64,000 nt of DNA, from assembly GCF_900114435.1 (NCBI RefSeq), contig NZ_FOZK01000002.1:310001-374000 (forward strand), given 5' to 3'. The notes below the pieces were generated by a model. The model worked only from the letters and a program-made list of their open reading frames with translations. It was not told the origin of the DNA and did not search any database. The number at the start of each line of letters is the position of its first letter. The first letter of the stretch is position 1. The position numbers and the translations under genes are program-made. Shown here piece by piece: positions 52,479-61,142 of the stretch. The DNA comes from Halomicrobium zhouii. Lineage in GTDB: Archaea; Halobacteriota; Halobacteria; Halobacteriales; Haloarculaceae.

Positions 52479-53042
52479 TCAGGAGCATTCCACCCGATTG
52501 TCCTCGATGACTGCTGCCGTCAGTTTCGGTGAGAGCGTCAGCAGTTCGCGAACCTCCGCTTCCCGCTCACTGGCAGGCGTCTGTGTCATCTGAGGCGGTC
52601 TCTCCGGGGTGAACGTCCGCTGGTCGGTACCGGTACTCGCGGCCATCGCGACACTGTCGAGAGCGAGTGCAATTTGCCAGCCAGCGCAGGCCCACGAACG
52701 AGCACTACCGTCGACTGGGTACTCGGAGAACATGACCAGTACCTCGTAGCTCCCGCCATCGGGGCCGGTGTAGTAGCCTCGAATGCCATCGTTTCCACCG
52801 AGCACGGACCACTCGAAATCGCCAGTTCGCTCGAGTTCCCACCCGTCAGTCGATTCGGGAAGGTACGCTCGTGGAGATGGGTTTTCGGATGTAGGCGTGG
52901 AGGTTGCAGTCTCCGCCGTGGGCTCAGACGTCGTACTCGGTGGGTGATCCGATGGGGTACCGTCTGTATCCGATCCACGAAAGGTACACCCTGAGATCGG
53001 GATAGTGACGCTCAAAAGAGCCAGCACCCGTCGCCTGTTCAT
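52479..53042 (-). CDS. Secreted lipoprotein of unknown function
   Basis: The ATG at 53042 gives 187 residues; the longer frame upstream has no signal. The N-terminus MNRRRVLALLSVTIPISGC has basic residues, a hydrophobic stretch and a lipobox Cys at 19. A Thr/Ser/Pro-rich linker (about 22-60) is typical of haloarchaeal cell-surface proteins. The remaining domain is short, with strands such as GSYEVLVMFSEYP. Family not recognised. Confidence 0.8.
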   Translation of the reverse strand: MNRRRVLALLSVTIPISGCTFRGSDTDGTPSDHPPSTTSEPTAETATSTPTSENPSPRAYLPESTDGWELERTGDFEWSVLGGNDGIRGYYTGPDGGSYEVLVMFSEYPVDGSARSWACAGWQIALALDSVAMAASTGTDQRTFTPERPPQMTQTPASEREAEVRELLTLSPKLTAAVIEDNRVECS

Positions 53043-53131
53043 TGTCCACTGAAATCTATTCCAGCGATAAATGCTTTCTCTGCCTTTCTTCCAGAAAACA
53101 TTCATATGGGAACCACTCACTCACCTGTAGA

Positions 53132-53827
53132 ATGCCCTCTCTGACTCGTCGACGGCTACTCGCTGTTGCCACAGCAGGCCTCAGCACTTCAGTTACTGGC
53201 TGTCTGACCAGCGAGACGTCGCCAGCGAGTGAGACACCTGTCGGCGCCACGACTCAGACACAGACGGCGACGCCCACACCGCCGCCTACCCAGAAAACTG
53301 CGGTCCTCGATACGACTGCGACACCGATCGAAGATGGGCAGGCGAGTCCTGCCCCGTCCTGCCCTGACGGGTTGTATCCACTCGCCCCCAACTGGGTCGT
53401 CCATGGACCTGGTCCCCTCGGTGGATTTGAACTGAATATCGAGAACCGTTCACTAACCCCTGGAGGTACCCTCGTTGCTCACGTATCGAACGTGACCGAC
53501 GAGCAACGAGAGACGGGGACAAAGACGAAGTACGACATCCAGTATCAAGGGAAGTCCGGGTGGCATTCCATCTTCGGAACGAAACGGGAACAGGTGGCGT
53601 ACAATGACCTCGCCTATCGCCACAAACCGGGGGAGGGCCTCACGTGGAATCTCCCAGTGACGGCAGATGGCCTGACCGGGACATTCGAAAATGCGGCGGC
53701 CAATTATCACGTCTGTGGCCCTCTCGAACCCGGGACCTACAGGTTCGTCTACTGGGGGATCATGTCTGAGAAGTTAGAGAATAGAGGGTATGGCCTCGGC
53801 AGATCCTTTACTGTCTCCGGCGAGTAG
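53132..53827 (+). CDS. Tat-type lipoprotein of unknown function
   Basis: The ATG at 53132 gives 231 residues. The signal peptide begins SLTRRRLLAVATAGLS with twin Arg and ends in a VTGC lipobox. A Thr/Pro linker (about 30-60) leads to a domain with immunoglobulin-like strands (GGFELNIENRSL, GGTLVAHVSNV) and a C-terminal GTYRFVYWGI strand. A surface-anchored beta domain is likely. It is divergent from the neighbouring lipoprotein gene, with 89 bp between starts. Confidence 0.82.
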   Translation: MPSLTRRRLLAVATAGLSTSVTGCLTSETSPASETPVGATTQTQTATPTPPPTQKTAVLDTTATPIEDGQASPAPSCPDGLYPLAPNWVVHGPGPLGGFELNIENRSLTPGGTLVAHVSNVTDEQRETGTKTKYDIQYQGKSGWHSIFGTKREQVAYNDLAYRHKPGEGLTWNLPVTADGLTGTFENAAANYHVCGPLEPGTYRFVYWGIMSEKLENRGYGLGRSFTVSGE

Positions 53828-53940
53828 CAATTCTGCATATCCGGGCCGCCCCATCGAGCGGTGAGCATGCCGAACGAGAGCGTCAGATCAAATAGACAGA
53901 GCACGAAGCGAAACTGGTAGATGGGAGTGGATTGCCGACT

Positions 53941-54471
53941 CTACCAGCACAGAACCGTCCCTGCCAGATCTCCGATACCAGACCGACGCTGTACCCGGCG
54001 CTCGGTCACTTCGTACAGTGCGACGCGGAGCGGCCTGTCGTAATGGATCGTTTCCGTGGTCTCGTTCCCGACCTTCCGATCCTCCGTCCAGCTGACCAGC
54101 CCGAGTACTTCCACCTGGTAGCTCGACTGAAGTTCAGTGCTTGGAGCCTCTAGCAACCGGTAGTCGAAGGAATTCTCTCTGTGTCCCCGTACCTCAGAGA
54201 AGTTCGCTGGCGAGACGTCGAGCGTCTCCTGGTATGCTCGTTCGACCTCGTATCCTGCTTGCTCCGCAACTTCCGCGGAGAGAGACTCTGGCTTCGGGAG
54301 TGCTGGTTTCTCGAACCCTGTTGCGATGGCAGCACAGGCTTCTGTCGGCGTCTCCGTCGCAGTCTGCGTGGTATTGCTGGACGTTGTATCTGGTGGATAC
54401 GGCTCACTGGAGAGACATCCTGCGAGCGATATTGTGGATCCGATACCGGCCAGTAGGCGCCGTCTTCTCAT
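53941..54471 (-). CDS. Tat-type lipoprotein of unknown function
   Basis: The protein has 176 residues. The signal MRRRRLLAGIGSTISLAGC has four Arg and a lipobox ending at Cys19. A short Ser/Thr linker follows, then an acidic mature domain with two Cys (near 46 and 175) that might form a disulfide. No family recognised. It converges with the lipoprotein gene on its left, and the two belong to a cluster of surface proteins. Confidence 0.78.
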   Translation of the reverse strand: MRRRRLLAGIGSTISLAGCLSSEPYPPDTTSSNTTQTATETPTEACAAIATGFEKPALPKPESLSAEVAEQAGYEVERAYQETLDVSPANFSEVRGHRENSFDYRLLEAPSTELQSSYQVEVLGLVSWTEDRKVGNETTETIHYDRPLRVALYEVTERRVQRRSGIGDLAGTVLCW

Positions 54472-54598
54472 ACTCTCTCAGTCGGCCTATCAGAGGAGAC
54501 CGGCATCTTTCCTGTGATACTGTCGACCTAAGAGCCGCGTCGCACTGGAGCCCTCAATTACGGTCGTAGTGACGCGCGGACTATAGCGAGCACGCCCG

Positions 54599-55390
54599 CT
54601 ACGCCTGCAGGAACGCCTCGACTTCCGTCGCGACCACCGCTGGCGCTTTACTCGGCCCGCCGTGACTGATACCATCGAACTCCACGAGACGACTGTGGGG
54701 CAGCGCTTCGTGGACGTCCCGAGCACTCTCTCGCAGGAACTCCGGGCCGTCGGTCCCAGTCAGCACGAGTACGGGAGCGTCGACGGCGAGCCGGTCGGGA
54801 AGTCGGTACTGCTCGACGGCACGGTTCATCCGGAGCACTTCCTCGGCGAGGTCGACGCAGGCAGGCCAGGGTGGCCACGCGTCCAGCCACCCGTCGAGGT
54901 CGTCGATGCCGTCGGGATGTAACACCAGTTCGACGTAGCGCTTGACGGCCTCGTGGCGTTCGCCCCTCGCGATGAGTGACTCCATCCGGTCGGCGAGGTT
55001 GGCCTCGGCCCGGAAGCCCTCCGGAAGGATCGCCGGCTCGTAGGCGACGACCGCCGCAACCTCGGCAGCCGTCGCAGCCTCGATGGCCGTGAGCGCGCCG
55101 TAGGAGTGCCCGAAGAGGATCGGCTCACCGTCGACGGCGTCGACGAGCGTGTGGACGTACTCGACCTCGCGATCCAGTACCTCGTCGGCACTCGTCTCCC
55201 CTGGATCGTCGCGGCAGGTCCCAAAGCCTGGCCGCCGGGGGACGATCGTGGCGTAGTCGTCGAAGTGTGGCACGACTGGGTCCCAGTACTCGCTGGGTGC
55301 CATCCCGCCGTGGAGGAAGACCAACGGCTGGCCAGTCCCGCGTCGATCGAACGTTACCGTGGTCTCCTCGACAGTCTCGGTCGTTTGCAT
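54599..55390 (-). CDS. Alpha/beta hydrolase
   Basis: The protein has 263 residues. The oxyanion-hole motif is LVFLHGGMAPSEYW, the nucleophile elbow is GHSYGA with Ser96, and later VLTGTDGPEF and ISHGGPSKAP supply the probable catalytic Asp and His. The lid region contains Arg- and Glu-rich helices. The substrate cannot be predicted; esterase, epoxide hydrolase-like or lactonase roles are all possible. It is divergent from the HTH_10 regulator gene. Confidence 0.88.
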   Translation of the reverse strand: MQTTETVEETTVTFDRRGTGQPLVFLHGGMAPSEYWDPVVPHFDDYATIVPRRPGFGTCRDDPGETSADEVLDREVEYVHTLVDAVDGEPILFGHSYGALTAIEAATAAEVAAVVAYEPAILPEGFRAEANLADRMESLIARGERHEAVKRYVELVLHPDGIDDLDGWLDAWPPWPACVDLAEEVLRMNRAVEQYRLPDRLAVDAPVLVLTGTDGPEFLRESARDVHEALPHSRLVEFDGISHGGPSKAPAVVATEVEAFLQA

Positions 55391-55529
55391 GCCTCTCTCC
55401 GTGGGAGCGCGAAGTGGCTAAGCCGTTCTCTCAGTGATGGGGCTCATTAAGTGGGGACGGACGTGGAGCGAGCAGGCACGACCGGCAAGGTTCGACACGC
55501 GTTTTTGCGCCGAAGGTGATCGAGGCGAC

Positions 55530-56255
55530 ATGGCTCTCGTCGCCGAATTCGACATCGACTGCGACGCCCTCCCGCTCGTGACGGTCGCAGCAGCAGTTCC
55601 AGCGGCGACGATCGTCCTCGACCTGCAGTTCAACCACGGCGACCGGCCCCTGTTTCTGGCTACCGTCACGGACGGCTCCGACACTGCCATCGAAACGGCA
55701 CTCACCGAGGCACCGGACGTGCGAGAGTGGGCCCAGATCGGCCAGGCCGGGACCACGCGTCGCTATCAGCTAGTCCCCGCGCTCAGCTTCGAGGAGCAGC
55801 TCGGTGACCACGTCGACGACTTGCGAGGGCTCGAAGCACTCGCCACGGCCGAGGCCTACATCGAGCGAATCGAGGTGACCGTGGACGGGTGGCGACAGAC
55901 CGGCTGGTTCGCGACCCGGGAGACGTTCGCCGAGTTTTCGACCTTCTGGCGCGAGAACGCGGGGTTCCGACTCCACCGTCTCAGCCGGGTTGGTGAGCCG
56001 GAATCGTCTGGTGAGGGGCTAACGGACTGCCAGCAAGAAGCACTCCGAACCGCGTACGAACGGGGCTACTTCGAGATTCCACGTCAGGCCTCGCTCGAAG
56101 ACGTCGCCGCGGAACTGGGCATCTCTGCCTCCTCGGTGTCTGAACGACTACGACGAGCGCAGACGCAACTCATCCAGGAGACGGTCGCGACGACGTGGCC
56201 ACCGCTTCCGGAGAGGGGCCGCGTCCCTCCGGCTCGTCCGAATGGACGCGATTGA
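55530..56255 (+). CDS. HTH_10 (Bat-type) transcriptional regulator
   Basis: The ATG at 55530 gives 241 residues; the longer upstream frame lacks conservation features. The C-terminal 60 residues are the HTH_10 domain: LTDCQQEALRTAYERGYFEI, then DVAAELGISASSVSERLRRA. The N-terminal 160 residues match the bacterio-opsin-activator sensing region that usually precedes HTH_10 in haloarchaea. Target genes are unknown; the divergent hydrolase gene is the nearest candidate. Confidence 0.88.
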   Translation: MALVAEFDIDCDALPLVTVAAAVPAATIVLDLQFNHGDRPLFLATVTDGSDTAIETALTEAPDVREWAQIGQAGTTRRYQLVPALSFEEQLGDHVDDLRGLEALATAEAYIERIEVTVDGWRQTGWFATRETFAEFSTFWRENAGFRLHRLSRVGEPESSGEGLTDCQQEALRTAYERGYFEIPRQASLEDVAAELGISASSVSERLRRAQTQLIQETVATTWPPLPERGRVPPARPNGRD

Positions 56256-56328
56256 GCCGGGACGGTCCGCAACGGTCAGCAGCCGTAATAGACACTGGAG
56301 CTAAATCCGATTACCAGCGATACAGTCC

Positions 56329-57129
56329 ATGGCAGACGAGACCTGGACGCAGATCGGCGTCGACAGAGATGGGGGCAACTGGATCGCCGTTGGGTTTTCA
56401 CCAGATGACGATATCGGAGCGGCCGTCTTCGACTCGATCGACGAGCTGTGGGCAGAACATGGCGACGACGCCGACAGAATCGTCGTCGACGTCCCGATCG
56501 GTCTCTGTGATCCAGACGATGCATCGTCTCCGTGCTGTAAGGAATCGGACGAAGAGTTATCGAGGCGATGTGACGACCTTGCGCGCGGCGTCATCGGGGG
56601 CCGTCACTCCTCCGTGTTCACAGCACCGTGTCGAGAGGTAGCACGCAAAGCCGACGACGGAGCATCGTACGAGGAAGTGAACGAAACGAACAAAGACCAG
56701 ACGGGAAAGGGACTCACACAACAGGCCGCGAACATCGCAGACTGCATTATGGAAGTCGACGAGCTGCTTCAGGGAGAGGGCGACCAGGATATCCTCGTCG
56801 AAGGGCATCCGGAAGTGTGCTTTCGCGCCTTCGCTGACGAGGACCTCGCACACAGCAAGAAGACGGCCTCAGGAGTCGACGAACGGCTACGGTTACTCGA
56901 ATCGACGACAGAGTACGGAGACTCCTCGTGGCGCGACCTGACCCGTGAACTGACTACAGAAGGATACAGTGTCGGGCTGGACGACTTGCTCGACGCCCTG
57001 GTCCTTGCAGTGACGGCTGTGGCTTCGGAAGACGAGTTCCAGACGTTACCCGAGGGCCCGCCAGAGGATACGACGGGACTCCCGATGCAGATGGTGTACC
57101 GGCGAGCAGAACCGTTCGACGTCGAGTAG
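56329..57129 (+). CDS. DUF429 family protein, second copy
   Basis: The protein has 266 residues. It shares with the protein at 39433-40185 the opening IGVDRDGGNW, the strand RIVVDVPIGL, the PEVCFRAF box near 165, the DDLLDALVLAV helix and the ending GLPMQMVY. Extra residues include a Cys pair (SPCCKES) near 68. Only the scaffold and the acidic positions are conserved, so the two are distant paralogues. Function not established for the family. Confidence 0.85.
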   Translation: MADETWTQIGVDRDGGNWIAVGFSPDDDIGAAVFDSIDELWAEHGDDADRIVVDVPIGLCDPDDASSPCCKESDEELSRRCDDLARGVIGGRHSSVFTAPCREVARKADDGASYEEVNETNKDQTGKGLTQQAANIADCIMEVDELLQGEGDQDILVEGHPEVCFRAFADEDLAHSKKTASGVDERLRLLESTTEYGDSSWRDLTRELTTEGYSVGLDDLLDALVLAVTAVASEDEFQTLPEGPPEDTTGLPMQMVYRRAEPFDVE

Positions 57130-57360
57130 TCGCGACACTCGATTAGAGGCCAACAGACCGGATCGCCTGCTGGATAGGCCTGTCGTCGCTGACGCGCCAG
57201 AACCCCTGTGGCCAGAACGACGCTTCGTCGACCGGATCGAGCCAGAGGTTCGTCATAGCGGCAGCTTGTGCGCGATGTATAAACGACTTGTCCGTCCCTC
57301 GCTCAAGCCATCGTTTCACCTATCCCCACGCTTACAACCGACTGCTGGGTTGGCAGGAGT

Positions 57361-58764
57361 ATGACACGGTCCTCGAAATCGAGGGTGACGCGCCGGCAGC
57401 TCCTCCGTACCGCCGGCGCCACGGCCACGCTCTCCATCGCAGGCTGCGTTTCACAACCAGGCGACGAGCCGGAAGCGCCAGGACCAACGACGACTGCATC
57501 CGAGACGGCGTCGACGGGGACGCCTGAGCAGGCGTCGGAAACGTCGGCCAGGGTGAGCGGCGGCCAGACGCCGTGGCGCCAGTTCGGCCGAAACGCCCGG
57601 AATACGGGCTACGCGCCGGAGACGACCGGTCCGAGAACCGACCCGGCAATCGCGTGGCAGTTCGACGCCCAGACGCCCACCATGAACACCTCGCCCGTCG
57701 TCGACGACGGAACGGTGTACGTCGCCGGGAGTGGCGATCCGGGGTACGTCTACGCGGTCGACGTCCGATCGGGCGAGTCGACGTGGCGATTCGAACCCGC
57801 GGGCTACGTCTCGTCCTCGCTGGCGCTCGCCGACGACGTCCTGTTCTTCGGGACGTGGGGCAAGCGCTTCTACGCCGTCGACGCCCCGACCGGCGAGGAG
57901 CTGTGGTCGACCGAGGTGGGCCACCGGTTCGGGTCGTCCTCGCCGGTCGTCGTCGGCGGGACCGTCTACGTCGGCACCATCGGCGACGGGCCGCTCGTCG
58001 TCAGCGGTGACGAGGACGAAGAACAGTACGAGGCGTGTGCGTTACTCGCGCTGGACGCCGCGACCGGCGACGAACGGTGGCGATACGACGACTTCGGCGA
58101 GAAGGACAACGTCGACTCCTCGCCGGCCGTCGCGAACGGTCGCGTGTACTTCGGCGGCGACGACGGGGTGTACGCGCTCGACACCGACGACGGGTCGGTG
58201 GTGTGGGAGCGCCAGGTCGCGGTCCACTCGGATTCCTCGCCCGCCATCGCGGACGGCCTCGTCTACTACGGGGGACCATCGAACGGTGACGACGGACCGC
58301 CAGCGACGCTGTGGGCACTGGACGCAACGACCGGCGAGACCGAATGGACGGCTGGCATCGACGACGACAGTCTCCGGGCCTCCCCGGCCGTCGCCGACGG
58401 GACCGTCTACGTCCCGGCGTCCTCGATGCGACTCTGTCTCGATAGCGGCGGTGACGACGGCGATTGCGAAGGCGAGACGCTTGGACGCCTCTACGCCGTC
58501 GACGCGACGACCGGCGACCACCAGTGGCGTGCTCCAATCAAAACAGACACGCGGTCGTCACCGGCCGTCACGGACGACACGGTGTACGTGGGCTGTCGGA
58601 ACGGCGTCTCGGCCGTGACCACCGACGGCGAACCGGCGTGGCGAATCGACTTCGAGAGTGAGGACGAGAACGCGCCATACGTCGACTCCTCGCCAGCAGT
58701 CTCGGACGACGTCGTCTGTATCGGAGCCTCTGACGGAACGCTCCGGGCGATAACGAGTTCGTGA
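57361..58764 (+). CDS. PQQ-repeat beta-propeller lipoprotein
   Basis: The protein has 467 residues. A Tat signal with VTRRQLLRTAGATATLSIAGC anchors it outside the cell. After a Thr/Pro linker, seven or more PQQ-like repeats follow (VVDDGTVYVAGSGD, VYAVDVRSGESTWRF, and AVDAPTGEELWSTEVG type units), building a propeller like BamB. There is no catalytic Asp/Glu set of PQQ dehydrogenases, so a binding or assembly role is more likely than redox. GC content is high and typical of the chromosome. Confidence 0.9.
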   Translation: MTRSSKSRVTRRQLLRTAGATATLSIAGCVSQPGDEPEAPGPTTTASETASTGTPEQASETSARVSGGQTPWRQFGRNARNTGYAPETTGPRTDPAIAWQFDAQTPTMNTSPVVDDGTVYVAGSGDPGYVYAVDVRSGESTWRFEPAGYVSSSLALADDVLFFGTWGKRFYAVDAPTGEELWSTEVGHRFGSSSPVVVGGTVYVGTIGDGPLVVSGDEDEEQYEACALLALDAATGDERWRYDDFGEKDNVDSSPAVANGRVYFGGDDGVYALDTDDGSVVWERQVAVHSDSSPAIADGLVYYGGPSNGDDGPPATLWALDATTGETEWTAGIDDDSLRASPAVADGTVYVPASSMRLCLDSGGDDGDCEGETLGRLYAVDATTGDHQWRAPIKTDTRSSPAVTDDTVYVGCRNGVSAVTTDGEPAWRIDFESEDENAPYVDSSPAVSDDVVCIGASDGTLRAITSS

Positions 58765-58885
58765 GTGCCCCTGTCGCCACGGAGAGGTCAACTGGGGGAC
58801 TGTCCGAGGGCCACAGCACGACGGCACCCCCCTGTCCGAGACGATGCGACGGTCCAAACGACCCGGACTGATCAAGCAACGGGGC

Positions 58886-58989
58886 GGGACTGAAAGGGGC
58901 CGAGTGCTCACGAGGCGAGACCCGCCAAGCACCACAGCGAAGCGAGGAGCGCAGGTGCGGTCGTAGCCCGTGAGCACGAGGGGGCTTTC
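58886..58989 (+). ncRNA. Structured dispersed element R4
   Basis: This 104-nt copy differs from R3 at few positions. At one of these the G-U pair of R3 becomes A-U: gtgctcacg (58904-58912) pairs fully with cgtgagcac (58969-58977). Downstream it shares ttcctg, cgtcat and cttcaatt with the sequence after R3 and is followed by a remnant of the HerA-like gene. Confidence 0.6.
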
Positions 58990-59012
58990 CTGCCGTCATT
59001 AGCTTCAATTCC

Positions 59013-59188
59013 GTCATGAACCAGACCGACGGGCACGAGGTACTGTCTGCCCTCAACGACCCACCAGAAGGCGAACCGCGGGTCGAGAAAACCTACAGTG
59101 AATCCACGCCACCCAGCAGTTCACGATCGACGAGCCCGGATTGGCGGGAATCTACCCGATTCGGTGGATGCTGAACGCAGTGGAGTGA
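59013..59188 (+). pseudogene. 3' remnant of HerA-like gene, copy 1
   Basis: These 176 bp match the last part of the HerA-like gene (46005-46187). A one-base deletion near 59110 breaks the frame, and the first 1140 or so codons are missing. Because R4 lies directly upstream as R3 does for the intact gene, this looks like an internal deletion of a second R-HerA unit. Confidence 0.8.
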
Positions 59189-59249
59189 GAAAGAAGGGGT
59201 AGAAAAGTGTGCGAAATTGCGGCCGCTGAGCTGAGCTGTCGAAAGCGGT

Positions 59250-59485
59250 CCTGGCTCTGTTCTTACTCAGAAGTTGCGTCATTCATTCTGTGCGATGCGC
59301 TACATCTATATGGCCAAAGAGCGCTGTCTGAGACCGTCTTCTCGACGATCAAGCGGACGCTCGGCCACGCGGTGCGTGCCCGAGCGTAGTAGCGCGAATT
59401 TCGTGGGATCGTTTTGCTGTGTGCGGTCTACAACAGCAAGCGAACCGTAAAACAGTGAAATCAAACGCCGTCTGGCGATTCACCA
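59250..59485 (+). pseudogene. C-terminal remnant of a DDE (IS5-like) transposase
   Basis: The frame reads LSETVFSTIKRTLGHAVRAR, then a stop, then EFRGIVLLCAVYN and KRTVKQ. This matches the end of haloarchaeal IS4/IS5-group transposases, where the Glu of SETVFS is the last catalytic residue. Nothing of the N-terminal part is present. A related remnant lies at 60701-60799, beyond the oxidoreductase gene. Confidence 0.6.
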
Positions 59486-59498
59486 GAGCCGACGACGC

Positions 59499-60497
59499 TC
59501 ATTCGTTGACGAGCAGGATCTTCCCGCGGAAGTCGCCCGCTTCGCCGAGTCGGTGTGCGTCCGCGATGTCTTCGAAGGCGAACCGCTCGTCGACGTGGGG
59601 CTCGACGGCGCCGTCGTCGACGAGCGACGCGATGTCGGCGAGTTCCGCACCGATGCGCGCCTGTCGATCGCCGAGCAGCACCGGCAGGATGACGAGCACG
59701 ACGCCGAGTTCGAGCGAGTTGGCGTGCAGCGCCGAGATGTCCTGGGTCGAACTCGACTCCGTCGTGACGACGGCGCCGAACGGTCGGACCGCCTCGAACG
59801 CCGTCTGCAGGTGGTCGTCGCCGACCGGGTCGAACACCACGTCGAAGCCGTCGCCGTCGGCGTACGCTTCGACGTACGCCTCGACGTCGGTCGCCGTGTA
59901 GTCGACGGTGTGGTCCGCGCCGAGTTTCTCGGCGAAGTCGCGCTTCTCCTCGGTCGAGCCCGTCGCCGTCACGTCCGCGCCGAACCATCTGCCGAGCTGG
60001 ACGCCGATGTGGCCGACGCCGCCGCTGGCGCCGTAGACGAGCAGGTCGTCGTCGATGCCGACCGTCGCTTTGTCGGTGAGCAGTTCCCACGCAGTGAGTG
60101 CGACGACTGGGAGCGACGCGGCGTCCTCGAGCGGGATCGACTCCGGCGCGCGAGCGAACGTGCCGGCGTGCCCGACGACGTAGTCGGCAAGCGCGCCCTG
60201 CCGCCCCGCACCGCCGGGCATCCCGTACACCTCGTCGCCCGGCTCGAACTGTTCGACGTCCTCACCGACGGCGTCGACGACGCCGGAGACGTCGCAGTGG
60301 AGCGTCGCGGGAAACTCGGGTGTGAAGTCGGGGATCTCGCCCTGACGGATCTTGTAGTCGACGGGATTGAGGCTGGAGGCGGCGACGTCGACCCGGAGTT
60401 CGTCGGCAGCCGGCTCGGGGACCTCGCGGGTCGTTCGTTCGAAGACGTCGGGGTCGCCGTACGACTCGATCACGTACGCGGTCATCTCGGTGACCAT
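59499..60497 (-). CDS. Quinone oxidoreductase-type MDR protein
   Basis: The protein has 332 residues from ATG 60497; a second Met at 60485 fits the family start (MTAYVIESYGDP) equally well. NPVDYKIRQGEIP and the dinucleotide fold VYGASGGVGHIGVQLGRWFG identify a zinc-less medium-chain dehydrogenase of the QOR type, probably NADPH-dependent. The Cys and His of zinc alcohol dehydrogenases are absent. High GC and no operon partner. It is enclosed by remnants of the same type of transposase. Confidence 0.9.
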   Translation of the reverse strand: MVTEMTAYVIESYGDPDVFERTTREVPEPAADELRVDVAASSLNPVDYKIRQGEIPDFTPEFPATLHCDVSGVVDAVGEDVEQFEPGDEVYGMPGGAGRQGALADYVVGHAGTFARAPESIPLEDAASLPVVALTAWELLTDKATVGIDDDLLVYGASGGVGHIGVQLGRWFGADVTATGSTEEKRDFAEKLGADHTVDYTATDVEAYVEAYADGDGFDVVFDPVGDDHLQTAFEAVRPFGAVVTTESSSTQDISALHANSLELGVVLVILPVLLGDRQARIGAELADIASLVDDGAVEPHVDERFAFEDIADAHRLGEAGDFRGKILLVNE

Positions 60498-60560
60498 GTC
60501 GTAACGGCGGGTCGCTGGAGGGGAATAATCGTCGGTCGTCGGACCGAGCGCACCCTCTCA

Positions 60561-60697
60561 TAGTGGTGGTTGTAACTTTTTACCGGCGTTCGACGTGGCC
60601 GGTGCCGGCGAACACCGATAGACTCACTCCGTTCGTCTCTCGAGCCCGGCCTCACGCAGTTCGGCCGGACCCCGGTACGGGCTTACAACCACCACTA
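60561..60697. mobile_element. 137-bp MITE with 15-bp perfect terminal inverted repeats
   Basis: tagtggtggttgtaa (60561-60575) and ttacaaccaccacta (60683-60697) are perfect inverted repeats. They are flanked by tca on both sides (60558-60560 and 60698-60700), a likely 3-bp target duplication. The interior has no coding capacity, so it would depend on a transposase elsewhere with matching ends. Confidence 0.7.
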
Positions 60698-60700
60698 TCA

Positions 60701-60799
60701 GTCTCCGGTGACTTTCGTGCGCTTGCCTCGCTGTGTGTGGCTCACACCAGCAAGCGATCGCTGAACCCGTGATATCACGCTACGGCTAGCGATTCACCA
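60701..60799 (+). pseudogene. Second remnant of the DDE transposase C-terminus
   Basis: DFRALASLCVAHTSKRSL followed by a stop, and then gcgattcacca in the DNA, parallels the end of the remnant at 59250-59485 in the same orientation (ctgtgtg, cagcaagcga, gcgattcacca are shared). The MITE directly abuts its left side and may have inserted into it. Confidence 0.5.
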
Positions 60800-61142
60800 C
60801 GGCCCAATGAAGCCACATTCGTCCTGTCCCGCAATTCGTTCTCGGAACCCTGGACACGGATCAGAACACCGTTCGTGAGTCGAGATTCGTAGACGAAATG
60901 CAAAATTTCCCTCGTCGATTGTATTTTGTCCCCTAATTAGTTGCTACCTCGAGTTTCGACCATTCCGTACTCACCGAGCATGAGTAATATGGAGTTTGGG
61001 CTGACTCGGCGTCCTCTGTCTTGCAGGACACGATGAATCGGATCTAGTACCGGTGAGAATCGATGTGGTCGATTCGTCACGCACCTCGACTGGCTGTCCA
61101 GCGAATATCTGTCTGAGAAGTAGCTCTCGACAGGACCGCGTT

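Noticed and set aside
55434-55529. Upstream extension of the HTH_10 regulator
   Set aside because: The extra 32 residues have no conserved pattern and would run into the promoter region shared with the divergent hydrolase gene.
30743-58989. R1-R4 as a CRISPR array or as tRNA genes
   Set aside because: The copies are kilobases apart without spacers, and no acceptor stem, anticodon arm or T-loop pattern is present.
59553-60563. 336-residue open frame on the plus strand
   Set aside because: It is the complement of the oxidoreductase gene, which has clear family motifs on the minus strand.
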